In this document: positions 17,242-24,544 of the stretch, one piece after another
Layout: every line of letters begins with the position of its first letter
How positions within the stretch are numbered: the stretch's first letter is position 1
Source of the DNA: Tolypothrix sp. PCC 7712
GTDB taxonomy: Bacteria; Cyanobacteriota; Cyanobacteriia; Cyanobacteriales; Nostocaceae
Direction of reading: 5' to 3'
Assembly: GCF_025860405.1 (NCBI RefSeq)
Contig: NZ_CP063785.1
Location: forward strand, 8,743,390 to 8,807,389
Length of the DNA: 64,000 bases
The notes under the pieces: generated by a model
What the model saw: the letters and a program-made list of their open reading frames with translations, nothing else
Databases searched by the model: none
Told to the model about the DNA's origin: nothing
Position numbers and translations under genes: made by a program

Positions 17242-17784
17242 TCAAGTTGGATAATTAGTGACAGCTTTGACATAGCTAACTGCCAAAGGTGTAAGTAGGC
17301 TTTCTAGTTGCGTGACAAAAGCGCGATCGCTCTTTGACCAAATCCGCTTTTGACCAAACACACAAGGCTGCAAAATTCCCCATAATTGCTGATTTTGGCA
17401 CAAATGAGCATGAATCAGCGCTCTATGTCCAAAATTCTGACGCTCAAATTCTTTATTTACTACTTCTGGACTTTCAGTCTCTATATCTTCAACATAAACA
17501 GAAGGCTGATTCTGTAATGCAGCCGCAAATAAAGGATCTTCTTGGGGTAACGACTCTGGATCTAATCTCCACTCAGAGTCAGTAATATCGGGTATTTCTG
17601 AATTTCGCCGCCAGCAATAGGCGACTTTAGCAAACTTAGTTTGAGGATTTCTCAGATAGAGAAAACAGCGATCGCACTGCAAAACTTCTCCAATGATAGG
17701 CAGTATTGCAGTAAAAATCTCATCCGGCTCGCTGTATTTGTCTAAAACACTTTGTATGGATGCTGGCAAAACTAGCTTACTCAT
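17242..17784 (-). CDS. Single GAF-domain protein
   Basis: This 180-residue protein from ATG 17784 (a TTG one codon earlier is possible) is a stand-alone GAF domain: LPIIGEVLQCDRCFLYLRNP, then RNSEIPDI, a central SVYVEDIE strand, and LIHAHLCQNQQLWGILQP at the end. The cysteine in LQCDRCFLYL is at the GAF beta2 position, common in cyanobacterial GAF domains of many kinds. The bilin-binding Cys-His pair of phytochrome-type GAFs is not clearly present, so ligand binding is unknown. No output domain is attached. It probably acts as a small cytoplasmic sensor partner. It lies in a minus-strand stretch with a hypothetical gene 220 nt upstream. Confidence 0.75.
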   Translation of the reverse strand: MSKLVLPASIQSVLDKYSEPDEIFTAILPIIGEVLQCDRCFLYLRNPQTKFAKVAYCWRRNSEIPDITDSEWRLDPESLPQEDPLFAAALQNQPSVYVEDIETESPEVVNKEFERQNFGHRALIHAHLCQNQQLWGILQPCVFGQKRIWSKSDRAFVTQLESLLTPLAVSYVKAVTNYPT

Positions 17785-18008
17785 CAAAATTTGGGTGATG
17801 TTCTTGGATATTTTCTCAATGCCTGACCATCCAAAACATCACCCTCTGGCAATACTTATGGGTGAAGGGGAAACAGGGGAATGGAAAAGAAAAAACCTTT
17901 AACCTTTAACCTTTCACCTTTTCCCCAAAACCAAAAACGAGCAGTATCGCATTCACCGATACAAATCACGACTTAATACCGACTTGCAGAAATTTTCAAA
18001 CCTAGTCT

Positions 18009-18320
18009 CTAAACCACTGTCACCGCTTCCAAGCTGCTTTCCAGTCCAGAGACTATCAGAGATGTCATTTGTAAAATTGCAGCGCGATCGCCCATCTGAC
18101 AACGATCAAACAAAACATCGCCATCTAATTCTGGATAGTTCGCTAAGGTCTGAAGTATATTCTCTCTAGCGTGAAGGTTATTGTTCGCACATGCGGTATA
18201 CAGTACTAGTCCTGCCATCGTGTACAAATCTAACATTGGCTCATCGCTACCTTCCATTTGGACAATGTTAGGAAACTCAGACAAAGGATGGACGAATTGC
18301 TCAAAGGTTAATTGGGTCAT
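18009..18320 (-). CDS. Hypothetical acidic helical protein
   Basis: This 103-residue protein starts with MTQLTFEQFVHPLSEFP. It is predicted soluble and mainly helical, with a cluster of Ala and Asn in AGLVLYTACANNNLHARENIL and a pattern like a small helical-repeat fold. No family recognised. It ends 225 nt before the GAF gene on the same strand, and the gap contains AACCTTT-type repeats, so co-transcription is possible but not evident. Confidence 0.55.
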   Translation of the reverse strand: MTQLTFEQFVHPLSEFPNIVQMEGSDEPMLDLYTMAGLVLYTACANNNLHARENILQTLANYPELDGDVLFDRCQMGDRAAILQMTSLIVSGLESSLEAVTVV

Positions 18321-18819
18321 AGTTATTGTTGATTCGATACCGTGAATGAGTTTAAACCCAGGTAATCAGGCATTACGGCAACTTGATGCTGTTAAAACCA
18401 AAAATGAGATTGACCTTTGTTACTCTGAAAAACATCATTTGTGCAGTGAATTTTATTTTTCGTAACAGAGTGTAGATGTCCATCCAAATTAGCCAAGTAC
18501 AACATGAGAATTCAGTAGGCAAATTTAGGCTCTATTGTTGTACAATGGGCACAAGCATATATACTTAATAACAATGGGTCGTCAAAAACCCTCAATTTGC
18601 ACATTAAGGTGAGAAGCTAGCTACAAAAAATCGCAGCTAGCCCCAGGTGTTGTCTACCGTTTCTTAGTCTTCAGCCGCTTACTGCTCCATGTAAACCATA
18701 CTAGTCTTGTCATTTTTTTTTGTCAAGTTGTCATTTAAATGTGACACATGAAAATGTCTTGCATTTCCGACTTCATGAGAGAAAATAGGAACAAGTACTA
18801 AATTCACCATTTGAGATAT
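18321..18819. other. Divergent intergenic region, 500 nt
   Basis: This region is free of genes. It contains a stem GCTAGCT / AGCTAGC (about 18615-18640) with a 12-nt loop and near-duplicate TACAATGGG / AACAATGGG motifs at about 18540 and 18571. Promoters for the two flanking divergent genes must be here. A TTTTTTTTTGTCAAG tract precedes the regulator gene. Confidence 0.45.
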
Positions 18820-19290
18820 ATGACTGACAGAAGGCGTTCTGATGATTACAAGCAAATTAGCGGCTATATTCCCCGGGATTTAGCCTTAGAATTCAAGAGC
18901 ATCTGTGCGCGCTTGGGCATTTCTCAAAGCGACGCAATAGAGGAAATGACTCAGGAGTGGATCACTAAAAAAATTGGTTCTCGCTCCGAAACCCCACAAA
19001 AGCCCGAAACAATTGCTGATGTAGTACAAGCCAACATGACAAAACTCAAGCGCTGTGGAGTTAAAAACCTACAAGCGCTGGCAAAAGGTGAAGTACTCCC
19101 AACACCAGGAGACTTCGCAATCATCACATCGGCTTTAGGTATTCCAGAGGAGGAAAGAAAAAAGATTTGGCAAGAAACATTTAAAGTTTCTGTATATCAG
19201 GATAAAGTTTCCGTGTATCGGGACATTAAGGGTGTAAAAGTATATAGAGATTCTGGAGGTGTCGAAAAAGATGAGTGTGAGTATTCTTAG
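18820..19290 (+). CDS. Ribbon-helix-helix-like DNA-binding protein
   Basis: The start is taken at ATG 18820 (MTDRRRSDDYKQI), giving 156 residues; an in-frame TTG lies three codons upstream. Residues 10-50 (ISGYIPRDLALEFKSICARLGISQSDAIEEMTQEW, split around a strand and two helices) have the layout of a ribbon-helix-helix domain. A second block (ADVVQANMTKLKRCGVKNLQALAKGEVLPTPGDFAIITSALGI) looks like a helix-turn-helix of XRE kind. The tail has three near-repeats of V-S/K-V-Y-x-D. Small plasmid- or phage-type regulators share such layouts. Its last 20 nt overlap the next gene, so they are an operon. Confidence 0.55.
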   Translation: MTDRRRSDDYKQISGYIPRDLALEFKSICARLGISQSDAIEEMTQEWITKKIGSRSETPQKPETIADVVQANMTKLKRCGVKNLQALAKGEVLPTPGDFAIITSALGIPEEERKKIWQETFKVSVYQDKVSVYRDIKGVKVYRDSGGVEKDECEYS

Positions 19291-19951
19291 AATCCTCAAC
19301 TTACCGGGGTGGAATTATAAAATGTCTCATGAAGGGGTTTCAATTTTTGCCCCTACCAAGCGCGATGCCACGCATTTAGCGCAAAGCTACGGAGACGCTC
19401 TGAGCGAAACTGCATACAAAATAAATGGGAAAGTGCGGATACGCTGGCGAGGCTGTAAACAACCAATTGAATTTTTTGGCTGGATGGCGACTAAAGAACC
19501 GCCAACATTGCCAGAAACTGCGGAACGGATATTGCAATATCAGGGTGCTGTGTTTTGCAGCCAGTTACAAGTTCCATCGGAGTTGTTGTACCGCATGGTT
19601 GCTGCAGCAGAAAACGAGCGCCCAGTGAGCATCGTTAGACAAGATACTCGCAAGCAGATTATTGTGAATCAGCCAATGGCTGAAATGTTACAAACGCCGC
19701 CAGAAATTGCTACTCAACGGGTAATGACCCAATTTTGGCTACCCGAGGATTTGGCGGAACTAGAGCAAAAATTATATAACGATCGCCGATTTACCTGGAC
19801 ATATTCTGCTGGGTTAAATGAAAAAGCTTGGGCAATTCTCACGACTCAGTTCGAGGCTTTTGAGGTGGAAGGCATTTGGTACAGACAAGGAACTTGTTTG
19901 TCAACGCCTCAACTCGTGCCCATTCCACCTGGAGTGTTTGAACCGGCTTAA
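19271..19951 (+). CDS. Hypothetical PAS-like protein coupled to the RHH regulator
   Basis: ATG 19271 (MSVSILRILN) is preferred over a GTG at 19259. The product is 226 residues. The first third contains a GWNYKMSHEGVSIFAPTKRDAT segment and a R-I-R-W-R-G-C-K patch. The C-terminal half (RKQIIVNQPMAEMLQTPPE ... FWLPEDLAELEQKL ... FTWTYSAGL ... FEAFEVEGIWYRQG) follows the strand-helix-strand spacing of a PAS domain, including an asparagine near the loop. No enzyme domain is visible. Overlap with the upstream regulator indicates they work together, perhaps as a sensor that modifies its DNA-binding partner. That is inference. Confidence 0.55.
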   Translation: MSVSILRILNLPGWNYKMSHEGVSIFAPTKRDATHLAQSYGDALSETAYKINGKVRIRWRGCKQPIEFFGWMATKEPPTLPETAERILQYQGAVFCSQLQVPSELLYRMVAAAENERPVSIVRQDTRKQIIVNQPMAEMLQTPPEIATQRVMTQFWLPEDLAELEQKLYNDRRFTWTYSAGLNEKAWAILTTQFEAFEVEGIWYRQGTCLSTPQLVPIPPGVFEPA

Positions 19952-20622
19952 ATACATCATTTAGCTTTTTCTGAAATTTAACCAACAGTTATCAGGTGCT
20001 TGCATTCCATTAAGGTGTGCTTTATTACAGGTTTCTACCACTAGTACAACAAGGTGCTTGCTATTACAATTCAATAATGAAATGAAACAAACCGATGTAA
20101 TTAGCCTTTGCAGCATTTGTCATCGGTATTTTCCGCCCTTGTTGAATATTTTGATTTGGAATATTTTGATCCCGTAAACCGAAACATTAGATTCAAGCTG
20201 CAATAAATTACAGCAGATTGCAGTTTCATAACAGTAGAAAAATTAATCCCAATTCAAATAATCTTTGCAACACATCAATATATTCTGGAGGGCATAGCAT
20301 TGTCGTGCCCTCTACCTACCTAAGTACCTAAACAAAAATATTTACAGTCATTGCGAGCGAAGCGAAGCAATCCCAGCCCTTGCGATTGCTTCATTTCGCT
20401 TCGCTACATTCGCAATGACATTGTGTAATTAATTTTGTGTAACTACTTATCTGTCGCATTCTTTTTCCAAAATGGTATGGTCTCTAGTTCCTGTTCCTGT
20501 TGAAAAACTTCTATTCTCAAAATAGATGGGGTTTATGTATTCAAATTTGCCAAAATCAGGGAAAAAACTATACCAAGTATGAGAATTTGTGGGATAAACT
20601 GATGCCATCATTTGAGGAGTGA
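19952..20622. other. Intergenic region, 670 nt
   Basis: No gene is seen. It holds an inverted-repeat element at 20347-20419 (listed separately) and three copies of the fragment AATATTTTGAT (20137-20175). The capA promoter should be near 20540-20600; a Shine-Dalgarno GAGGAG (20614-20619) marks the end. Confidence 0.5.
20347..20419. repeat. Dispersed inverted-repeat element (REP/MITE-like)
   Basis: The arms are GTCATTGCGA (20347-20356) and TCGCAATGAC (20410-20419), with further inner pairing of GCGAAGCGAAGCAATC to GATTGCTTC...CGCTTCGC. The same head (GTCATTGCG), centre (GAAGCAATCCC) and tail (GTAATGAC) recur inside the element at 57664-57791. It is typical of non-coding dispersed palindromes in cyanobacteria. 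Confidence 0.8.
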
Positions 20623-21780
20623 ATGATGGTTAATCAGAAGCTGAGACATTTATTCTCAGTAGGTTTTATCAGTTGTTGTTTTTGCCTAGGTATTGGTATA
20701 GGAATTTTCATTCGTTTTGGGCAGATGCAGCGTTCAGATGCAGCTACAACACCTACAGAACCCCTGCAACTTCCCTTTGTTGTCCCTGAAAATCAGGCAA
20801 ATCCTTCAGACACGATTACGATTAAAGCTGTTGGTGATGTAATTCCTGGTACGAATTATCCTAACTACAGACTACCTCGCTTTCGCGATGAACTCTTGCC
20901 AAAGTCTGTGAGAGGTTATCTACAGGGAGCTGATATTTTATTTGGTAATTTTGAAAGTAGCTTAACTAACTATCCCTACAGTGCTAAAGATGTCAGTCAA
21001 GGGCAAACTTTTGCTTTTCGTTCTCCACCTGATTATGCTCAATTATTTGCTGATGTTGGTTTTGATGTGATGAATGTAGCCAACAATCATGCAATGGATT
21101 TTGGCCCTATAGGATTTCGTGATACAGTCAAAAACCTTGCTGCTGTAGGTATTGACACATTAGGTCATAAAAATCAGATTCTCTACTTACAAGCTAATAA
21201 TATTCCGGTCGCAATGATCGGATTTACTACTTATGACTTGTATAATTCTGTTAACGATTTAGAAGCTGCTAAAGCCTTAGTTTTAGAAGCTAAAAATAAT
21301 GCCAATATTGTAGTTGTTTCGATGCAAGTAGGAGCTGAAGGTACAGGGGCGCTACGAGTTAAAAATGAGACAGAATATTTCTATGGAGAAAATAGAGGCA
21401 ATTCGCTAAAGTTTGCCCGCACAATGGTTGATATGGGCGCAGACTTAGTTATTGGGCATGGGCCTCATGTACCCAGAGCCATCGAAATTTATAAAGGTAA
21501 ATTAATTGCCTATTCTTTGGGTAACTTTTTAGGTTATCGGACTTTATCAACAGCAGCCGAGACTGGTTACTCAATGATATTAGAAGCTAAACTCAACTCT
21601 AAAGGAGATTTATTGTTTAGTAAAATTATCCCTGTTCATCTAGATAAGCAGGGAATTCCTCGAATAGATCAGAGGTTTAGAACTGTAGGATTGCTGCGTT
21701 ATTTGAACAAAAAAGATTTTCCCGATAATCAAGTAAAGATTAATAAAAGGGGTGAAATAGTGGTGATGAATACCCAATAG
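20623..21780 (+). CDS. CapA-family metallophosphatase-like exported protein
   Basis: This 385-residue protein has a signal anchor (residues 10-30, FSVGFISCCFCLGIGIGIFI) and a PGA_cap/CapA domain. Its motifs are IKAVGDVIPGT, ILFGNFESSLT (family: NLE), MNVANNHAMDFG (the N-N-H metal-ligand motif), VVSMQVGAEG (family: S.HwG.E, altered here) and LVIGHGPHVPRAIE (G-H-x-P-H). CapA relatives take part in poly-gamma-glutamate or capsule export and belong to the metallophosphatase fold. Two ATGs are adjacent; GAGGAG is 6 nt before the second (20626). It is transcribed alone and ends at a hairpin. Confidence 0.85.
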   Translation: MMVNQKLRHLFSVGFISCCFCLGIGIGIFIRFGQMQRSDAATTPTEPLQLPFVVPENQANPSDTITIKAVGDVIPGTNYPNYRLPRFRDELLPKSVRGYLQGADILFGNFESSLTNYPYSAKDVSQGQTFAFRSPPDYAQLFADVGFDVMNVANNHAMDFGPIGFRDTVKNLAAVGIDTLGHKNQILYLQANNIPVAMIGFTTYDLYNSVNDLEAAKALVLEAKNNANIVVVSMQVGAEGTGALRVKNETEYFYGENRGNSLKFARTMVDMGADLVIGHGPHVPRAIEIYKGKLIAYSLGNFLGYRTLSTAAETGYSMILEAKLNSKGDLLFSKIIPVHLDKQGIPRIDQRFRTVGLLRYLNKKDFPDNQVKINKRGEIVVMNTQ

Positions 21781-21804
21781 TCAGGGCTTGATTTTTGAAT
21801 TTTG

Positions 21805-21850
21805 AAGCACTATCAACGCAGATTAACTTAACGCAGGTAGTGCTTTTTTA
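21805..21850 (+). terminator. Probable terminator of capA-like gene
   Basis: Stem AAGCACTA (21805-21812) pairs with TAGTGCTT (21838-21845), followed by a run of T. The loop is long (25 nt), so strength is moderate. Confidence 0.55.
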
Positions 21851-21872
21851 GAACCTGTCAAAATCATTGAAA

Positions 21873-21908
21873 AATAAGCAGTTCAAGTATAGATTTGAAC
21901 TGCTTATT
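21873..21908. terminator. Perfect hairpin between convergent genes
   Basis: A 14-bp perfect stem AATAAGCAGTTCAA / TTGAACTGCTTATT with an 8-nt loop lies between the CapA gene (plus) and the RRM gene (minus). It may act as a bidirectional terminator; a related AGCAGTTCA copy follows at 21916-21926. Confidence 0.65.
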
Positions 21909-22009
21909 ATATAAGCAAGCAGTTCAGTAAATTACTGAATCTGCGAATAATGGGATATTTTTGTTAGCTAAGGCTTGTTATAGTTTGCCTTCATGAATAG
22001 ACTCAGGAC

Positions 22010-22321
22010 TTAATAACCTCGTGAGTATCCACTAGCATTTCTTTCCCAATTGCCACCACCAGAGCGAGCACCTCTGTCCTCCCGTGGTTTAGCTTTATTA
22101 ACTTTCATTACACGCCCCATCCATTCGGCACCATCTAGAGCTTCGATAGCTGCATCTTCTGCGGCTGATGATTCCATTTCCACGAAACCAAAGCCACGTA
22201 AGCGACCAGTTTCCCGATCTGTGGGTAATTGAACTCGCTTTACAGTACCGTACTCAGAAAATACCTTGCTGAGGTCATCTTGTGTGACGCTGTAGGATAG
22301 GTTCCCTACGTAAATAGACAT
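22010..22321 (-). CDS. RRM-type RNA-binding protein (cyanobacterial Rbp family)
   Basis: This 103-residue protein has one RNA-recognition motif: RNP2 is IYVGNLSY at residues 3-10 and RNP1 is RGFGFVEM at about 42-49. A short Gly/Arg-rich tail follows (ARSGGGNWERNASGYSRG). These Rbp proteins bind RNA in the cytoplasm, are often cold-induced, and in cyanobacteria can localise mRNA to thylakoids. A leader of some 180 nt lies between the gene and the end of the upstream DUF6745 gene; related rbp genes have long regulatory 5' leaders, so the same may hold here. Confidence 0.92.
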   Translation of the reverse strand: MSIYVGNLSYSVTQDDLSKVFSEYGTVKRVQLPTDRETGRLRGFGFVEMESSAAEDAAIEALDGAEWMGRVMKVNKAKPREDRGARSGGGNWERNASGYSRGY

Positions 22322-22550
22322 GAAACTCTCCAGAATCCATTGATGCAGAGATGCTTATCCGGGGAGGCGCTTGCAATTATAACTAAAAACAAGATTTGTA
22401 TCACCGAATCTAACTTCTCCAATTTTATGCTATCACAACTTTTAGCTAGCGCGGCTATAAATCTTATCCATTTATGGTAATGTGTGATACAATAAAAAAC
22501 TTTCTTGATTTCGGCTAATTTATTGATTAGGTAAATATCAAATTTATAAT

Positions 22551-23792
22551 TCAGGTTTGAACTGCAAATTCTTCGGGAGCAATTCCCCAATTTATCCAGC
22601 AAATAGCCTCATGTGCTGATTTCATATCTGGTGGAACTCGCAAGGCGTGGATAAACCCAGTGCTAGGACAAGTCATTTTTAATAAATAAACTGGCTCTTC
22701 ATCAACATCAGCATCAATCTTTAAAAGCGTATATTCTGCCCATGTATCTAATTCAAGAGCTTGTAATTCTTGGCAAATTCGGGCATAACCAATACCTTGA
22801 ATTAACACTCGCCGCAACTCGGCATTATTTTCTGTTAATAACCATTGCGCTTGCCATTGCTGCGGGTGAACTTTTCCGTATTTTTCAGGTAAAGTTACAC
22901 CGTGATAAAAGTAGAGGCTAAATCCATCAGCGTACTCGATAGCTGGTTCGCCTTCTGCATGGAGACGATTTTGATGATCGAAACGAATATGAAGCGGGCG
23001 ATCGCAGATAATTACAGCTTTATCAAAAGCAAAAATCCATCCGCACTCTTTAATTAAAGATTGATATATTAACAATTCTGGGAAAATTTCATAAACCCAT
23101 ACACAAGTAATAATAAAATCCCTGAAGCTGTTAATTTTACACTCTTCTTCTGGGTGAAAACATAGCCTAAAGAAATTATTGATGTAAGAGTATAAACTGG
23201 CTTGGAGAGAAGATGATAACCGACTTCCGAGTTGCAGGTTTATTTGTTGCCAATCTTCACTTTGTAGTTGTTCATTCAGATAGATTCTGATGTAATTTTC
23301 TAGTACAAAACTTAGCCGAAAACCTAAAATATCGGAGAAATTGTTATTTAATTTACTATAGACCAGTTTATCGAATAGGTCTTCATCGATTTTGATATCC
23401 TGAAAAACTTGAGGATATATTGAATAACTCAGATCGCTGAAGAACGAAGTTTGTCTTCCTAATGGCTCTAGTGGCTTTTCTAGCAAATCCCTTTGCAGCC
23501 TTTTTAGGTTACTAATTGATGAATTATTTAATTGGCTAACAACTTTGTTATTTAATTCCTGCTTCAAGTAATCAAGCTTGTCAAAGATAGTAGATTTGAG
23601 AGCTAGATAAGGACTTTCAGAAAAAATAATGTTAGGAGCATTCTTACCACTTGCTAAGTAGGCTGCTTTTACTGCTTCTGCAGCTTTTTCACGATCAATT
23701 CGTTCAGTGGAAAGCGCAATTTTTCGCCACTTATCCCGATAAACTGGAATTAAAGCTTCTTGCTCAGACGTTAACTTTTCAATCAGCGACAT
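22551..23792 (-). CDS. DUF6745 domain protein
   Basis: This 413-residue protein starts MSLIEKLTSEQEALIPVYRDKW, typical of DUF6745 proteins. The conserved core lies in the second half: RPLHIRFDHQNRLHAEGEPAIEY, then DGFSLYFYHGVTLPE and later RRVLIQGIGYARI. The C-terminal part ends CWINWGI. Function of this family is unknown; the repeated D-G/H-N-x-x-G-P-A-I pattern recalls MORN- or WD-like short strand repeats. The middle (120-240) is AT-rich with many Asn and Ser. It overlaps the upstream 97-residue gene by 14 nt, so they form an operon and probably one functional unit. Confidence 0.7.
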   Translation of the reverse strand: MSLIEKLTSEQEALIPVYRDKWRKIALSTERIDREKAAEAVKAAYLASGKNAPNIIFSESPYLALKSTIFDKLDYLKQELNNKVVSQLNNSSISNLKRLQRDLLEKPLEPLGRQTSFFSDLSYSIYPQVFQDIKIDEDLFDKLVYSKLNNNFSDILGFRLSFVLENYIRIYLNEQLQSEDWQQINLQLGSRLSSSLQASLYSYINNFFRLCFHPEEECKINSFRDFIITCVWVYEIFPELLIYQSLIKECGWIFAFDKAVIICDRPLHIRFDHQNRLHAEGEPAIEYADGFSLYFYHGVTLPEKYGKVHPQQWQAQWLLTENNAELRRVLIQGIGYARICQELQALELDTWAEYTLLKIDADVDEEPVYLLKMTCPSTGFIHALRVPPDMKSAHEAICWINWGIAPEEFAVQT

Positions 23793-24072
23793 AGCGCCAC
23801 CCTTCAGGCTCGTATTCTCGTTGAATTTTCACCATCCAATGACCTTGCGGAACTGCGATCGCCTGATGTTCTTCGTGAGCTAACAAAGCAGTCTGAGAAT
23901 ACACACGTAAGTACAAAGTATCATTTTTGAAAAATAATTTTGCCTCACCCTCAGTAATACGGTGCTTATGCCCAGTTACCTCGCCTTCTGCCAAGGTCAA
24001 GTGAGGTATCTTTTCTCCTTCAACTTGTGGCACAGGTAGTAGAATGACATCACCTTGACGGATTGGCTGCAT
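23779..24072 (-). CDS. Small partner protein of DUF6745 gene
   Basis: This 97-residue, all-beta-looking protein (MQPIRQGDVILLPV, GEVTGHKHRITEGEAKLF, HWMVKIQREYEP). It has several conserved-looking histidines (GHKH, HEEH, H in GHW) that could bind a metal. I recall small proteins of this kind directly upstream of DUF6745 genes in cyanobacteria and other phyla, but no named function. The 14-nt overlap with the next gene implies coupled translation. ATG 24072 is the only start. Confidence 0.6.
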   Translation of the reverse strand: MQPIRQGDVILLPVPQVEGEKIPHLTLAEGEVTGHKHRITEGEAKLFFKNDTLYLRVYSQTALLAHEEHQAIAVPQGHWMVKIQREYEPEGWRYVAD

Positions 24073-24544
24073 AGTTCAAACTCCAAGATAGGTACAAACC
24101 CCACTTCGTTTTTGCTCTCAAGTTTGATTTAATTTTGGCACAACCTTTGTGGGAATAGGGATGGGAAAGATGAGGTCACAAGGTGAAAAGGTAAAACGGA
24201 AAAAGGGAACAAATAACGAACACCCATTACCCATTACCCATTACCCAGTCCCCAAACACACGACGTATCACTCTATTACACTTTGGGGGTATTTTGAAAA
24301 CTGTAGTCGCCAATTTTGCTGATATAAGTTAAAGATTGAAATAGCTGGAAATTCTAAGCCAGTGTTTTCCTACCTTATTATCTGGAAAGGACAGTGCCCA
24401 AACTTTAGCGGATTTTCACCCTAATGGGCAGTTTGTGTGAAGATAAACTCACATCAATAAGCGCGACGTTCCATTTTGACATCACGCCCAATCGTCTAAA
24501 TTTCTCTGTTTAGCTTCGCAGCTATTCTTTTTTTTGAAATTTCC
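24073..24544. other. Intergenic region upstream of topA
   Basis: This 470-nt divergent spacer holds three CCCATTA units (24223-24245) and a CCCCAGTCCCC copy. The topA promoter should lie in the last 200 nt. No gene is seen. Confidence 0.5.

Noticed and set aside
22306..22602. 98-codon minus-strand frame overlapping the RRM and DUF6745 genes
   Set aside because: It overlaps the ends of two well supported genes and covers the likely long 5' leader of the RRM gene.
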